A stretch of DNA of 64,000 bases from CAYNWH01 sp964400885 (GTDB lineage Bacteria > Patescibacteriota > Patescibacteriia > CAIXNZ01), in NCBI GenBank assembly GCA_964400885.1, contig CAYNWH010000004.1:6657-70656 (forward strand). Reading direction: 5' to 3'. The first letter of the stretch is position 1, and each line of letters begins with the position of its first letter. The notes below the pieces were generated by a model that made no database searches, had not been told where the DNA came from, and was given only the letters and a program-made list of their open reading frames with translations. Of this stretch, positions 1 through 7,998 are shown piece by piece. The translations under genes and the position numbers were made by a program.

Positions 1-183
1 GCTGTAGAAAAATCAAAAATTTATGGTTTAAAAAATGTGAATGTCTTTGTTAAAGGTGTTGGTTCAGGCCGTGAATCAGCTATCAGAGCGCTAAATACTT
101 ATGGCATAAATGTTTTATCTATTAAAGACATTACACCGATTCCTCATAATGGCTGCCGCCATAAAAAACCACGCCGCATCTAA
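1..183 (+). CDS. rpsK: 30S ribosomal protein S11, C-terminal part
   Basis: Open at the left edge; only the last 60 residues are present. The reading frame contains the S11 core stretch [13 protein letters not shown] and the typical C-terminus [18 protein letters not shown] before TAA. S11 sits in the platform of the small subunit. It is followed by rpsD and rpoA, the usual bacterial alpha-operon order. Confidence 0.97.
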   Translation, partial: AVEKSKIYGLKNVNVFVKGVGSGRESAIRALNTYGINVLSIKDITPIPHNGCRHKKPRRI

Positions 184-281
184 AATAATGAACAACCAAT
201 AACTGATAACTAATTACTAATTATGCCGCCTGTGGCGGCATCACGCCAAAGGCGTTGACTAATTACCAATCACCAATATAT
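184..281 (+). repeat. Phrase-like intergenic repeat with two small hairpins, rpsD leader
   Basis: The spacer between rpsK and rpsD is built of short reiterated phrases (aataactgataac, taattactaatt, aattaccaatcacc). It also holds two compact hairpins: TGCCGCC-TGT-GGCGGCA at 224-240 and ACGCC-AAA-GGCGT at 243-255. Neither has a U-tract, so they are not terminators. S4 represses its own operon through leader RNA in other bacteria; whether these hairpins do so here is unknown. Confidence 0.5.
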
Positions 282-911
282 ATGGCTAGAAATCTTAATC
301 CAAAATGCAAACAATGTCGCAGAGAAGCGCAAAAGCTCTTTTTAAAGGGTGACCGTTGTTATTCTCCAAAATGCGCTATGGTTAAAAGAAATTTTCCGCC
401 TGGCGCGCATGGCATAAAAGGTTATCCTCGCCTTTCTGGCTATGGCATTCAGCTAAGAGAAAAACAAAAAGCAAAAAAAATTTATCGCATTTTGGAAGCT
501 CAATTCAAGAATTATTTTAAAAAGGCTAATAAAAATAAAGAAAATACAGAAGAAATATTGCTGCAATTATTAGAAATGCGCTTAGATAATGTTATTTATC
601 GAGCTGGTTTTGCCAGATCAAGAGACCTGGCTAGACAGCTTGTCTCACATAATCATTTCTTGGTTAATAACAAAAAAATAGATATACCTTCTTACCAATT
701 AAAAGTTGGCGATATTATCAGTCTTTCGGAAAAAAGCAAAAAATCAAAAATATTTGCTAACTTAAAAGAACAATTAAAGAAAACAGAACTAGTTTCTTGG
801 TTATCTTTAGATTTAGATAAATTAGAAATTAAAATAACTGACAAGCCAAAAATGGAAGATGCTAAAAAAGAGTTTGATCCAAAGTTAATTGTTGAATTTT
901 ATTCTAGATAA
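282..911 (+). CDS. rpsD: 30S ribosomal protein S4
   Basis: 209 aa. It begins MARNLNPKCKQCRREAQK and keeps four cysteines (CxxC plus C and C near residues 9-31), the zinc-binding form of S4. The S4 RNA-binding domain lies at about residues 95-160 (MRLDNVIYRAGFARSRDLARQLVSH). S4 is a primary 16S rRNA binder. An upstream in-frame TTG would add nine residues, but the ATG at 282 matches the family N-terminus. There is no Shine-Dalgarno sequence; the ATG follows an A/T-rich stretch, as in the other core genes here. Confidence 0.97.
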   Translation: MARNLNPKCKQCRREAQKLFLKGDRCYSPKCAMVKRNFPPGAHGIKGYPRLSGYGIQLREKQKAKKIYRILEAQFKNYFKKANKNKENTEEILLQLLEMRLDNVIYRAGFARSRDLARQLVSHNHFLVNNKKIDIPSYQLKVGDIISLSEKSKKSKIFANLKEQLKKTELVSWLSLDLDKLEIKITDKPKMEDAKKEFDPKLIVEFYSR

Positions 912-963
912 TAAAATAGTATTAAATATTGCTTTTATAAGCTAAAAAATAAACAAAAATTTT

Positions 964-1749
964 ATGGAAACAATCTTTTTGCCATCAAAAATAGACATAA
1001 AAAAGGGCAAAACAGAAAATGAAGCAGTTTTAACAATAGAACCTTTATACCATGGCTATGGTATTACTTTAGGTAATGCGTTAAGAAGGGTTTTACTTTC
1101 TTCTCTGCCTGGAGCAGCCGTAACCTCATTTAAAATAAAAGGGGTTCAGCATGAATTTTCAGCAACTAAAGGTATTTATGAAGATATTTTAGAAATAATG
1201 CTAAATTTAAAACAATTACGCCTGAAACTTTTTACTGATGAACCAGTAGTTTTAAAACTCATTAAAAAGAAAGAAGGCGAAGTTTTGGCTAAAGATATTG
1301 CTAAAGATGCCAATGTGGAAATCATAAATCCAGATTTAAAAATTGCAACTATTACTGATAAAAACATCGAATTAAATATGGAAATCATAGTAGAAAAGGG
1401 CAGGGGCTTTGACCCGACAGAAAATCGCGATAAGGAAAAATTATCAGTCGGTTCAATCGCTGTTGATGCAATTTATACCCCAATTAAAGACATCGGTTTT
1501 AAAGTTGAGAATACGCGCGTTGGCCAAATTACTAATTATGACAAGTTAATTATGACTTTAGAAACTGATGGCACGATCACACCAAATGAAGCAATAAATG
1601 ATGCAGCAAAAATTCTTATTGATCATTTTTCATTGCTTTATAAGGAAGGAAAAAAGCCAGCAGAAAGCATGGAAGAAAAAACAGCAGCTAAAAAAATTGC
1701 AAAAAAGAAAACTGCTGCTAAAAAAACAACTAAAAAAGCAAAGAAGTAA
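964..1749 (+). CDS. rpoA: RNA polymerase alpha subunit lacking the C-terminal domain
   Basis: 261 aa, against about 310-330 in most bacteria. The N-terminal dimerisation and assembly domain is complete (GYGITLGNALRRVLLSSLPG at about 31-50, GRGF at about 144-147, final helix near 210-227). Where the linker and alpha-CTD should follow, the protein ends in a low-complexity Lys/Ala/Thr tail of about 30 residues. The alpha-CTD normally binds UP elements and many activators, so that mode of regulation should be missing or altered. It is 2 nt from rplQ and part of the ribosomal operon. The stop lies next to the rplQ ATG, so the short form is not an obvious frameshift: the following frame is L17. Confidence 0.95.
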   Translation: METIFLPSKIDIKKGKTENEAVLTIEPLYHGYGITLGNALRRVLLSSLPGAAVTSFKIKGVQHEFSATKGIYEDILEIMLNLKQLRLKLFTDEPVVLKLIKKKEGEVLAKDIAKDANVEIINPDLKIATITDKNIELNMEIIVEKGRGFDPTENRDKEKLSVGSIAVDAIYTPIKDIGFKVENTRVGQITNYDKLIMTLETDGTITPNEAINDAAKILIDHFSLLYKEGKKPAESMEEKTAAKKIAKKKTAAKKTTKKAKK

Positions 1750-1751
1750 TT

Positions 1752-2102
1752 ATGAAACATCTAAAAAAAGGAAAGATTTTAGACAGAAAAATAGGCCCCA
1801 GAAAAGCTTTGTTGCGTAACCTGGCTACAAATTTGATATTATATGAAAAAATAAAAACCACAGAAGCGAAAGCTAAGGCCATAAAGCCAATTATAGAAAA
1901 ATTAATAACCAAAGGAAAATCAGGTGATTTGCATGCTAGACGCGAATTAATAAAATATTTATATCTTGATAATGCTGTAAAAAAAGTTTTAGAAGATCTA
2001 AGTCCTCGCTATAAGGAAAGAAAAGGCGGCTATACCAGAATTATTAAATTAGGCACTCGCCAAGGCGATGCAGCCAAAGTGGTTCAGATTGAATTCGTTT
2101 AA
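1752..2102 (+). CDS. rplQ: 50S ribosomal protein L17
   Basis: 116 aa with the L17 signature MKHLKKGKILDRKIGPRKAL, then LATNLILYEKIKTTEAKAK and the C-terminal GGYTRIIKLGTRQGDAAKVV. It starts two bases after the rpoA stop, so the two are translationally linked. L17 is a large-subunit protein near the exit tunnel. Confidence 0.97.
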   Translation: MKHLKKGKILDRKIGPRKALLRNLATNLILYEKIKTTEAKAKAIKPIIEKLITKGKSGDLHARRELIKYLYLDNAVKKVLEDLSPRYKERKGGYTRIIKLGTRQGDAAKVVQIEFV

Positions 2103-2113
2103 TCTATAAATTT

Positions 2114-2488
2114 ATGAAAACTACTAATCTAAAAGTTAAGATCGAAAGAAAAAAACATCAAATCGATGCCACGAATCAGTCTATTGGCAGATTAGCCAGC
2201 CAAATTGCTCTTTTATTGCGAGGCAAGCATAAAAATGATTTTGCACCCCAAATTGATAACGGGGATTTTGTTATCGTTACCAATATTAATAAAGTAAAAT
2301 TTACCGGCAAAAAGCTAGAGCAAAAAGAATATTATAGTTATTCAGGCTATCAAGGCGGATTAAAAAGAAAAAAACTCAGTGAACTTTTCCAAGAAAATCC
2401 CGCAGAAGTCTTAAGAAAAGCCGTTTATAATATGCTACCAAAAAATAAACTCAGACAAGACATGATAAAACGCTTAACTTTTAAATAA
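2114..2488 (+). CDS. rplM: 50S ribosomal protein L13 (short form)
   Basis: 124 aa; most bacterial L13 are about 142-148 aa. Recognisable parts are DATNQSIGRLASQIALLLRGK, VIVTNINKVKFTGKKLEQK, YYSYSGYQGGLK and the helix AVYNMLPKNKLRQDM. The protein stops about 20 residues early, lacking the usual C-terminal extension. It sits 11 nt after rplQ and 20 nt before rpsI, the common rplM-rpsI pair. Confidence 0.95.
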   Translation: MKTTNLKVKIERKKHQIDATNQSIGRLASQIALLLRGKHKNDFAPQIDNGDFVIVTNINKVKFTGKKLEQKEYYSYSGYQGGLKRKKLSELFQENPAEVLRKAVYNMLPKNKLRQDMIKRLTFK

Positions 2489-2508
2489 TATTACAAATAT
2501 AATAGATT

Positions 2509-2955
2509 ATGCCAAAAACTGTAACTAAAACTAAAGAAGTATCAAAAGAAGCACCAAAAGCCAAAGAACAATTTATTTCTGCAGTAGGCAGAAGAAAAAG
2601 AGCAATTGCATCAATTAGATTATTTGCTAAAGGCAAAGGAGAGATTACTATTAATAAAAAACCAGCTAAGACTTATTTGCCTGATTTTGAAATGCAAAAA
2701 ATAATTAATGAACCATTAAACCTTGTGGATCTAGGTTCAAAGGTTAATATTTCTATTTTAGTCAGAGGCGGCGGCAAAAGGGGACAGGCAGAAGCCATCA
2801 GACATGGCATTGCCCGCGCTTTGCAAAAATTAAATAAAGACCTGCGTAAGACATTAAAAGTGGCTGGCTTTTTGACCAGAGATGCTAGAATTAAAGAAAG
2901 AAAGAAACCAGGTTTAAAACGCGCCAGAAGAGCGCCGCAGTGGGCTAAACGTTAG
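2509..2955 (+). CDS. rpsI: 30S ribosomal protein S9
   Basis: 148 aa. After a Lys-rich N-terminal extension of about 22 residues comes the S9 body: SAVGRRKRAIASIRLFAKGKGEITINKK, the GGG loop (VRGGGKRGQAEAIRHGIARAL) and the conserved basic tail GLKRARRAPQWAKR that reaches the ribosomal P site. Last gene of the operon; a terminator follows at 2981. Confidence 0.97.
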   Translation: MPKTVTKTKEVSKEAPKAKEQFISAVGRRKRAIASIRLFAKGKGEITINKKPAKTYLPDFEMQKIINEPLNLVDLGSKVNISILVRGGGKRGQAEAIRHGIARALQKLNKDLRKTLKVAGFLTRDARIKERKKPGLKRARRAPQWAKR

Positions 2956-2980
2956 ACATAAAACTATCATTCTTAGATAT

Positions 2981-3006
2981 AAAAAACACCCTGATGGGTG
3001 TTTTTT
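2981..3006 (+). terminator. Intrinsic terminator after rpsI
   Basis: AAAAAACACCC-TGAT-GGGTGTTTTTT: a perfect stem with an A-run upstream and a T-run downstream, 25 nt after the rpsI stop. It closes the ribosomal operon. Confidence 0.9.
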
Positions 3007-3033
3007 AATCAGCTTTTATTCTTAATAATTTTA

Positions 3034-3042
3034 TGCTAAAAT
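3034..3042 (+). promoter_or_regulatory. Extended -10 promoter of the polysaccharide cluster
   Basis: TGC-TAAAAT, an extended -10 element, 37 nt before the flippase ATG and just after the rpsI terminator. No strong -35 box is visible. Confidence 0.5.
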
Positions 3043-3079
3043 AAGCTCAAACAGGTAATTCGCCTGCTTATCTTTAATT

Positions 3080-4552
3080 ATGCAAACTCAAGCTCAAAAT
3101 ATCGCTAAAAATACAACCTGGCTGACTTCGGCTTATATTTTCCAAAAAATATTTGCCTTTATTTATTTTACACTAATTGCCCGCTGGCTAGGCGCTAGTG
3201 ATATCGGCTTATATGTTTTTGCCATTTCTTTAACCACGATTTTGTCTGTTTTTATTGATTTTGGCCTGTCACCAGTTTTAATCAGGGAATCTGCCAAATA
3301 TAAAGAAAAAGCTAACGCCTATTTAAATAATGTAATAACTGTAAAACTGCTATTCTCAGTCATTACTTTTATCGCTGCAGTAATCATTATCAATCTCTTA
3401 AATAAGCCGCCCATTGTATCTATGATGGTTTATTTAGCAGGCTTAGTCATGATTTTTGACTCTTTTAGTCTAAGTTTTTGGTCAATCTTTCGCGCCTGGC
3501 AAAATTTAAAATACGAATCAATTTCTATTGCCATAAATCAAATCCTAATTTTCATTGTTGGCCTAGCTGGCATTTTATTAAAATTTCCCATTTATGTTTT
3601 AGTTATTGCCTTGCTTTGCGGCAGTTTTTTTAGCTTCATTTATCCTTTAATTTTATTAAAATTTAAGCTGGACTTTAAATTTAAATTACAATGGCAGGCT
3701 GAAACTTTAAAAACACTTTTTAAAATTGCCTTACCCTTTGCTTTAGCCGGCATTTTCACCCGCGTTTACAGTTATATTGATCAGGTTTTATTATCTGTTT
3801 TAATTGGAGATCAGTCGCTTGGCTGGTATTCAGTAGCTTATAAAATTACTTATGCACTGCAATTTATTCCAGCTGCTTTTGCAGCGGCTATTTTTCCGGC
3901 CATGAGCTATTATCATGCCTGCGAAAAAGAAAAATTAAAACAAGTTTTTGAAAAATCAATGTACTTTCTAATAATTGCTTCACTGCCCATTGCCTTTGGC
4001 ATTGCCAGCTTGGCTGATAAAATTATTTTATTTTTATATACCAGTGAATATGCGCCTTCAATTTTAACCCTACAAATATTTATTTTTGCTATTATTGCTA
4101 TATTTTTAAGTTTTCCTGTTGGTTCGATTTTAAATGCCTGCGATAAACAGGCCATAAATACTTTTAATCTGGGGGTAACTATGATTTTAAATATTATTTT
4201 AAATATTATTTTAATCCCTAGATACCAGCAGGTAGGCGCTGCTATTGCTGCATTAAGCAGCTTAAGCTTAATGTTTATCTTAAATTTAGCCTGGGTGCCC
4301 AAAATTATTAAATATGATTATAAATTTCTCTTTATTAAATTGCTTAAAGCCTTATTTTCCGCTCTAATTATGGCGGCCATAATAATGTATTTGAAACAAA
4401 GTATAAATTTCATTATCCTAATTATTATTAGCGCTTTAATTTACAGCCTGATAATGTATTTCATTAAAGGTTTTAAAATAGAAGACATAAAATATCTATG
4501 GCAGGCCGTTTTTAAAAAATCAGAAAAGCCGCCATTGCAAGATAATTTATAA
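3080..4552 (+). CDS. Wzx-type polysaccharide flippase (MOP superfamily)
   Basis: 490 aa with about 12-14 hydrophobic segments and few charges, matching the polysaccharide biosynthesis/MATE-like flippase family. The N-terminus (NTTWLTSAYIFQKIFAFIYF, then a second pair of helices ending GLSPVLIRESAK) is the usual start of these proteins. Role by family: moves lipid-linked glycans across the cytoplasmic membrane. The three glycosyltransferases and the ligase-like protein that follow on the same strand fit a surface glycan pathway. Confidence 0.85.
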   Translation: MQTQAQNIAKNTTWLTSAYIFQKIFAFIYFTLIARWLGASDIGLYVFAISLTTILSVFIDFGLSPVLIRESAKYKEKANAYLNNVITVKLLFSVITFIAAVIIINLLNKPPIVSMMVYLAGLVMIFDSFSLSFWSIFRAWQNLKYESISIAINQILIFIVGLAGILLKFPIYVLVIALLCGSFFSFIYPLILLKFKLDFKFKLQWQAETLKTLFKIALPFALAGIFTRVYSYIDQVLLSVLIGDQSLGWYSVAYKITYALQFIPAAFAAAIFPAMSYYHACEKEKLKQVFEKSMYFLIIASLPIAFGIASLADKIILFLYTSEYAPSILTLQIFIFAIIAIFLSFPVGSILNACDKQAINTFNLGVTMILNIILNIILIPRYQQVGAAIAALSSLSLMFILNLAWVPKIIKYDYKFLFIKLLKALFSALIMAAIIMYLKQSINFIILIIISALIYSLIMYFIKGFKIEDIKYLWQAVFKKSEKPPLQDNL

Positions 4553-4560
4553 ATAAAATT

Positions 4561-5676
4561 ATGCAAAAATCATTACTGATTACCATTGATTTTCCGCCGA
4601 AAGAAGGAGGTGTTGCTAATTATTTGGCTAATTTTTGCAAATATTTACCCAATGATAAAATTATTGTTCTAGCTAATAAACAGGAAAATTCTGAACATTT
4701 TGATCATAAACAGAATTATAAAATAATAAGAACAAAGCTTTATCATGATTTTTTCTGGCCAGCCTGGCTTAAGACCATAGGCCAAGCTAAAAAAATAATA
4801 AAACAAGAAAGAATTGAACAAATAATAATCAGCCATGTATTGCCTATGGGCTATATTGCCTTACTGCTAAAATTGCCTTTTATCGTCAGTTTGCATGGCT
4901 ATGATATTCTTTTAGCTAAAAAAAATCCCTGGAAAAAATTTTGGGCCTCCTTAATTTTACAAAAAGCCAAATATATTATTGCCAACAGCCATTTCACTAA
5001 AAAAGCAATTTTAGATCTGGGGATTAAAGAAGATAAAATTACTATAGTTTATCCTTGTCCCAATATAAAGCCTGAAAATTTAAATGAGACTGAGAAACTG
5101 ATCATAAAAAGGGAATTAGATTTAGAGCATAAAAAAATCATGCTTTCAGTCGGACGCTTAGTTAAAAGGAAAGGATTTGATTTAGTTATTAAAGCTTTGC
5201 CAGAAGTGCTGAAACAAATTCCTAATTTAATTTATTTAATAGTCGGTAATGGTCCAGAACGGCTGAACCTGGAAAAATTAGCTGAAGAGCTACAGGTAGC
5301 AGATCATTTAACTGTAATTGAAGATGTTAAAGATTCTAATTTACCTTGCTATTATGATTTAGCAAACATTTTCCTGATGCCCGCCAGGATCATTAACAAA
5401 ACTAATGTTGAAGGTTTTGGCATTGTTTATTTAGAAGCTAACTCTTTTGCTAAGCCTGTCATTGCTGCCAAAAGCGGGGGAGTAGAAGATGCAGTCATAG
5501 ATGGCCAAACTGGAATTTTAGTGAACCCAGAAAATGTTCAGCAAATTTCCAGTGCTATTTTAAAGTTATTTAATAATCCCGAACTAATGAACAAATTAGG
5601 TATTCAAGGCAAAAATCGTGTTTTGGCAGAATTTCAATGGCCGATTCAAATCGCAAAACTTAATAATGTTTTATGA
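4561..5676 (+). CDS. Glycosyltransferase, GT4 (GT-B fold)
   Basis: 371 aa. N-terminal acceptor domain starts ITIDFPPKEGGVANYLANF; the C-terminal nucleotide-sugar domain has VGRLVKRKGFDLVIKALP, then the E-x7-E type motif in EGFGIVYLEA (about 276-285) and GGVEDAVIDGQTGILV. Transfers a sugar from an activated donor to a growing glycan; donor and acceptor cannot be read from sequence. It lies 8 nt after the flippase, and its stop overlaps the next start (ATGA), so the two are translationally coupled. Confidence 0.85.
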   Translation: MQKSLLITIDFPPKEGGVANYLANFCKYLPNDKIIVLANKQENSEHFDHKQNYKIIRTKLYHDFFWPAWLKTIGQAKKIIKQERIEQIIISHVLPMGYIALLLKLPFIVSLHGYDILLAKKNPWKKFWASLILQKAKYIIANSHFTKKAILDLGIKEDKITIVYPCPNIKPENLNETEKLIIKRELDLEHKKIMLSVGRLVKRKGFDLVIKALPEVLKQIPNLIYLIVGNGPERLNLEKLAEELQVADHLTVIEDVKDSNLPCYYDLANIFLMPARIINKTNVEGFGIVYLEANSFAKPVIAAKSGGVEDAVIDGQTGILVNPENVQQISSAILKLFNNPELMNKLGIQGKNRVLAEFQWPIQIAKLNNVL

Positions 5677-6845
5677 ATGACAAATCAAAATTAAATATTA
5701 TTATGTTTAACATGTCCAATTACAGCGATTGGCAAAAAGGATTAGTCAATCGCAACTATCATGTTTTGCATAATTTAGCTAAGAAGGATGAGGTCAATAA
5801 AATTCTTGCTGTGGATTTTTTGCCCTTTAACTGGAAAAGGGGATTAAAAGTCTTTTTAAAAGATCAAATTTTAAAAGATACTCGTGGCTCTATTGTTTAT
5901 GGTGATTTAATTTCGCGCTGCTGGCAAATCTCCAGCAAAGTATTAGTTTATTCAACTTTACATAATTTATGGCGGCCAGAAAAAATTATCCTGGAATTAA
6001 AGAGAATAATTGCAGAAGAGGCCATGGAAAATAATCTTATTGTCTGGAATTACAACCCTTTTTACACTGATTATTTTAATCAATTTAACCAAGTGTTAAA
6101 TATTTTTGACGCAGTAGAAAATTGGGCATTGCATAGTAGCTACGAAAAATATAAAAGGAAATTAATTGAAAATTACCAGCTTATTAAAGAAAAATCAGAT
6201 TTAATACTGACCGTTTCTCAAACATTAAAAAAAGAACTTTTTGATAATTTAGAAAAAGTTCATTGGCTGCCCAATGCCGTAGATTTAGATATTTTTAATA
6301 ATCAAACTCAAATTTTAGAAGCTTTAAATAACATCCCAAGGCCAAGATTATGTTTTTTAGGTATTTTAAACGATCGTCTAGATGACGAAATTTTGCTATA
6401 TTTAGCCAAAAAAAATCCAGACAAGTCAATAATTCTAGCCGGCCCGATCTGGCCAAATTTTCCGCAGGAAAAATATAACCAACTAAAAAATGTTTATTTT
6501 CTGGGAAAGATTAATTTTAATGATATCCCTAAGCTATATAATGGCATTGATTCGGGCATTGTCCCATATAAAATAACTGACTTTATCAAAACAGGCGATT
6601 CCATGAAATATTATGAACTTATAGCTACTAATCTACCAATCGTGACAACAAAAATATCAGGGACAGAAAGATTTGGACAATTATTAACCATAGCAAACAC
6701 CCCGCAGGAATTTAATCAAGCTGTTAATAATGAACTAAATAAATCTCGAGAAAATTTTAAAAAAGAACGAGACCAATTTTTAGAAACAAATAACTGGCAA
6801 TACAGGACAGAGCAGATGCTTGAATTAATTTATGAAAAACTTTAA
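5673..6845 (+). CDS. Glycosyltransferase family protein
   Basis: 390 aa, starting in an ATGA overlap with the preceding GT4 gene. It looks like a GT-B enzyme: a divergent N-terminal half, a hinge near SDLILTVSQTLKKELF, then VHWLPNAVDLDIF (about 202-214) and a C-terminal donor domain with LCFLGILNDRLDDEIL, GPIWPNFP and a DSMKYYELIATNLPIVTT segment. This arrangement is typical of sugar transferases that modify exopolysaccharide. The specific substrate is unknown. Confidence 0.75.
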   Translation: MNDKSKLNIIMFNMSNYSDWQKGLVNRNYHVLHNLAKKDEVNKILAVDFLPFNWKRGLKVFLKDQILKDTRGSIVYGDLISRCWQISSKVLVYSTLHNLWRPEKIILELKRIIAEEAMENNLIVWNYNPFYTDYFNQFNQVLNIFDAVENWALHSSYEKYKRKLIENYQLIKEKSDLILTVSQTLKKELFDNLEKVHWLPNAVDLDIFNNQTQILEALNNIPRPRLCFLGILNDRLDDEILLYLAKKNPDKSIILAGPIWPNFPQEKYNQLKNVYFLGKINFNDIPKLYNGIDSGIVPYKITDFIKTGDSMKYYELIATNLPIVTTKISGTERFGQLLTIANTPQEFNQAVNNELNKSRENFKKERDQFLETNNWQYRTEQMLELIYEKL

Positions 6846-6847
6846 TT

Positions 6848-7717
6848 ATGGATTTATCAATAATAATTGTTTCCTGGAATGTTAAAGAATTGCTAAGAAA
6901 ATGTTTGCAGTCAATTTTTGACAAAACACAAAGTTTAGAATTTGAAGTCTTTGTTGTTGATAATGCTTCTAAGGATGGCTCAGCACAAATGGTGGCTTTA
7001 GAATTTCCGCAAGTTAATCTAATTGCCTCCAATGTTAATTTAGGGTTTGCTAAAGCTAATAATTTAGCGCTAGAACAGGCCCAAGGCCAATATGTTTTAT
7101 TTATGAATCCTGACATGGAACTAGTAGAAAACAGCTTTAAAACCATGTTAGAACTAATGGAAAAAGATGAAAAAATAGCACTTTCAACTTGCCAGTTAAT
7201 CTATCCTGATGGTTCTCGCCAAAATAATATTAAAAATAATCCAACCTTGTGCGATCAGCTTTTAATTCTTTTAAAACTGCACCATTTGTTCAAGCCCAAA
7301 TGTTTAAAAAAATATTTAGCCAAAGATTTTGATTATACTAAAGAACAAGAAGTCAAACAAATCATGGGCGCCTTTGTTTTTAGCAGGGGAGAGATTATGA
7401 GAGAGGTCAGCGGCTGGGATACTGATTATTTTATCTGGTGGGAAGATTTGGATTTATGCAAAAGAATTCAGGATTTGAGTTATAAAATTGTTTATACGCC
7501 AAAAACTAAAATCATTCATCATGAAGCCAAAAGTTTTGCCCAGCAACAAAGCATAGAAAAACAAAAAAAATTTAATAGGGGAATGGCAATCTATTTTAAA
7601 AAACATAATGGCTTATTAAGTTACTGGCTCATTAAGTTCTTGGGAATACTAAGTTTAATTTTAGCCTGGCTAAGCCAACTTTTTAAAATTAAACCCAAAG
7701 CCCAATCAAAAATTTAA
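6848..7717 (+). CDS. Glycosyltransferase, GT2, with C-terminal membrane segment
   Basis: 289 aa. GT-A fold: SIIIVSWNVKELLRKCLQSI at the N-terminus, VVDNASKDGS (about 36-45), SNVNLGFAKANN, then NPDMEL as the DxD-type metal site (about 91-96). WWEDLDLCKRI (about 197-207) matches the ED acid region of rhamnosyltransferase-like GT2 enzymes. A single hydrophobic segment near residues 256-276 would anchor it to the membrane. Start is 2 nt after the previous stop. Likely adds a sugar to the lipid-linked glycan of this cluster. Confidence 0.85.
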   Translation: MDLSIIIVSWNVKELLRKCLQSIFDKTQSLEFEVFVVDNASKDGSAQMVALEFPQVNLIASNVNLGFAKANNLALEQAQGQYVLFMNPDMELVENSFKTMLELMEKDEKIALSTCQLIYPDGSRQNNIKNNPTLCDQLLILLKLHHLFKPKCLKKYLAKDFDYTKEQEVKQIMGAFVFSRGEIMREVSGWDTDYFIWWEDLDLCKRIQDLSYKIVYTPKTKIIHHEAKSFAQQQSIEKQKKFNRGMAIYFKKHNGLLSYWLIKFLGILSLILAWLSQLFKIKPKAQSKI

Positions 7718-7720
7718 ATA

Positions 7721-7957
7721 AAAGAAAACACCTCGCCAACAAGTGACGAGGTGGTAGAATACGGCCGGCTGAAAGCGGTCAAGACAGTTCTCAGGCCAGG
7801 GAAACCCTGAACCATTTTGAACCGAGGCGGTCTCAAGCCATCTTCCAGTGATCAACTGGATGACGAGTAGAAACAATTCCATCCTGACCTGGGTAGATAA
7901 CGGAGTGCACTCCATCCTTGCCCTTTTTTTGAAATAGCCTCAGCTCCCAGCGTACGA
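7721..7957 (-). ncRNA. Candidate structured RNA A (about 237 nt)
   Basis: Minus-strand unit between convergent and divergent neighbours. The promoter at 7964-7992 reads TTGACA, 17 nt, TATACT. The terminator stem CACCTCGTC/GGCGAGGTG at 7729-7753 ends in a U-rich tract. The transcript is clearly GC-richer than its surroundings and has several local hairpins (GGAGTGCACTCC; CCAGT-TGATC-ACTGG; CAGGG-TTT-CCCTG). An ORF of 69 codons crosses it but reads through the terminator, lacks a good SD and is not protein-like. I see no hallmarks of tmRNA, RNase P or SRP RNA. A divergent 6S-like RNA is possible but unproven. Confidence 0.65.
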
Positions 7958-7963
7958 TTAAAA

Positions 7964-7992
7964 AGTATAGCATATCTAAAAAAAATTGTCAA
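7964..7992 (-). promoter_or_regulatory. Promoter of structured RNA A
   Basis: On the minus strand: TTGACA at 7987-7992, a 17-nt spacer, TATACT at 7964-7969. It is a near-consensus sigma-70-type promoter, directly upstream of the divergent ATG at 7999. Confidence 0.8.
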
Positions 7993-7998
7993 TAGTCT

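Noticed and set aside
7706..7915. 69-aa ORF on the minus strand
   Set aside because: It reads through a strong terminator into the convergent gene, lacks a proper SD and looks unlike a protein.
7721..7957. SRP RNA
   Set aside because: CAGGTCAGG followed by GGAA appears, but the expected GGAA-tetraloop stem and AGCAGC side do not fit.
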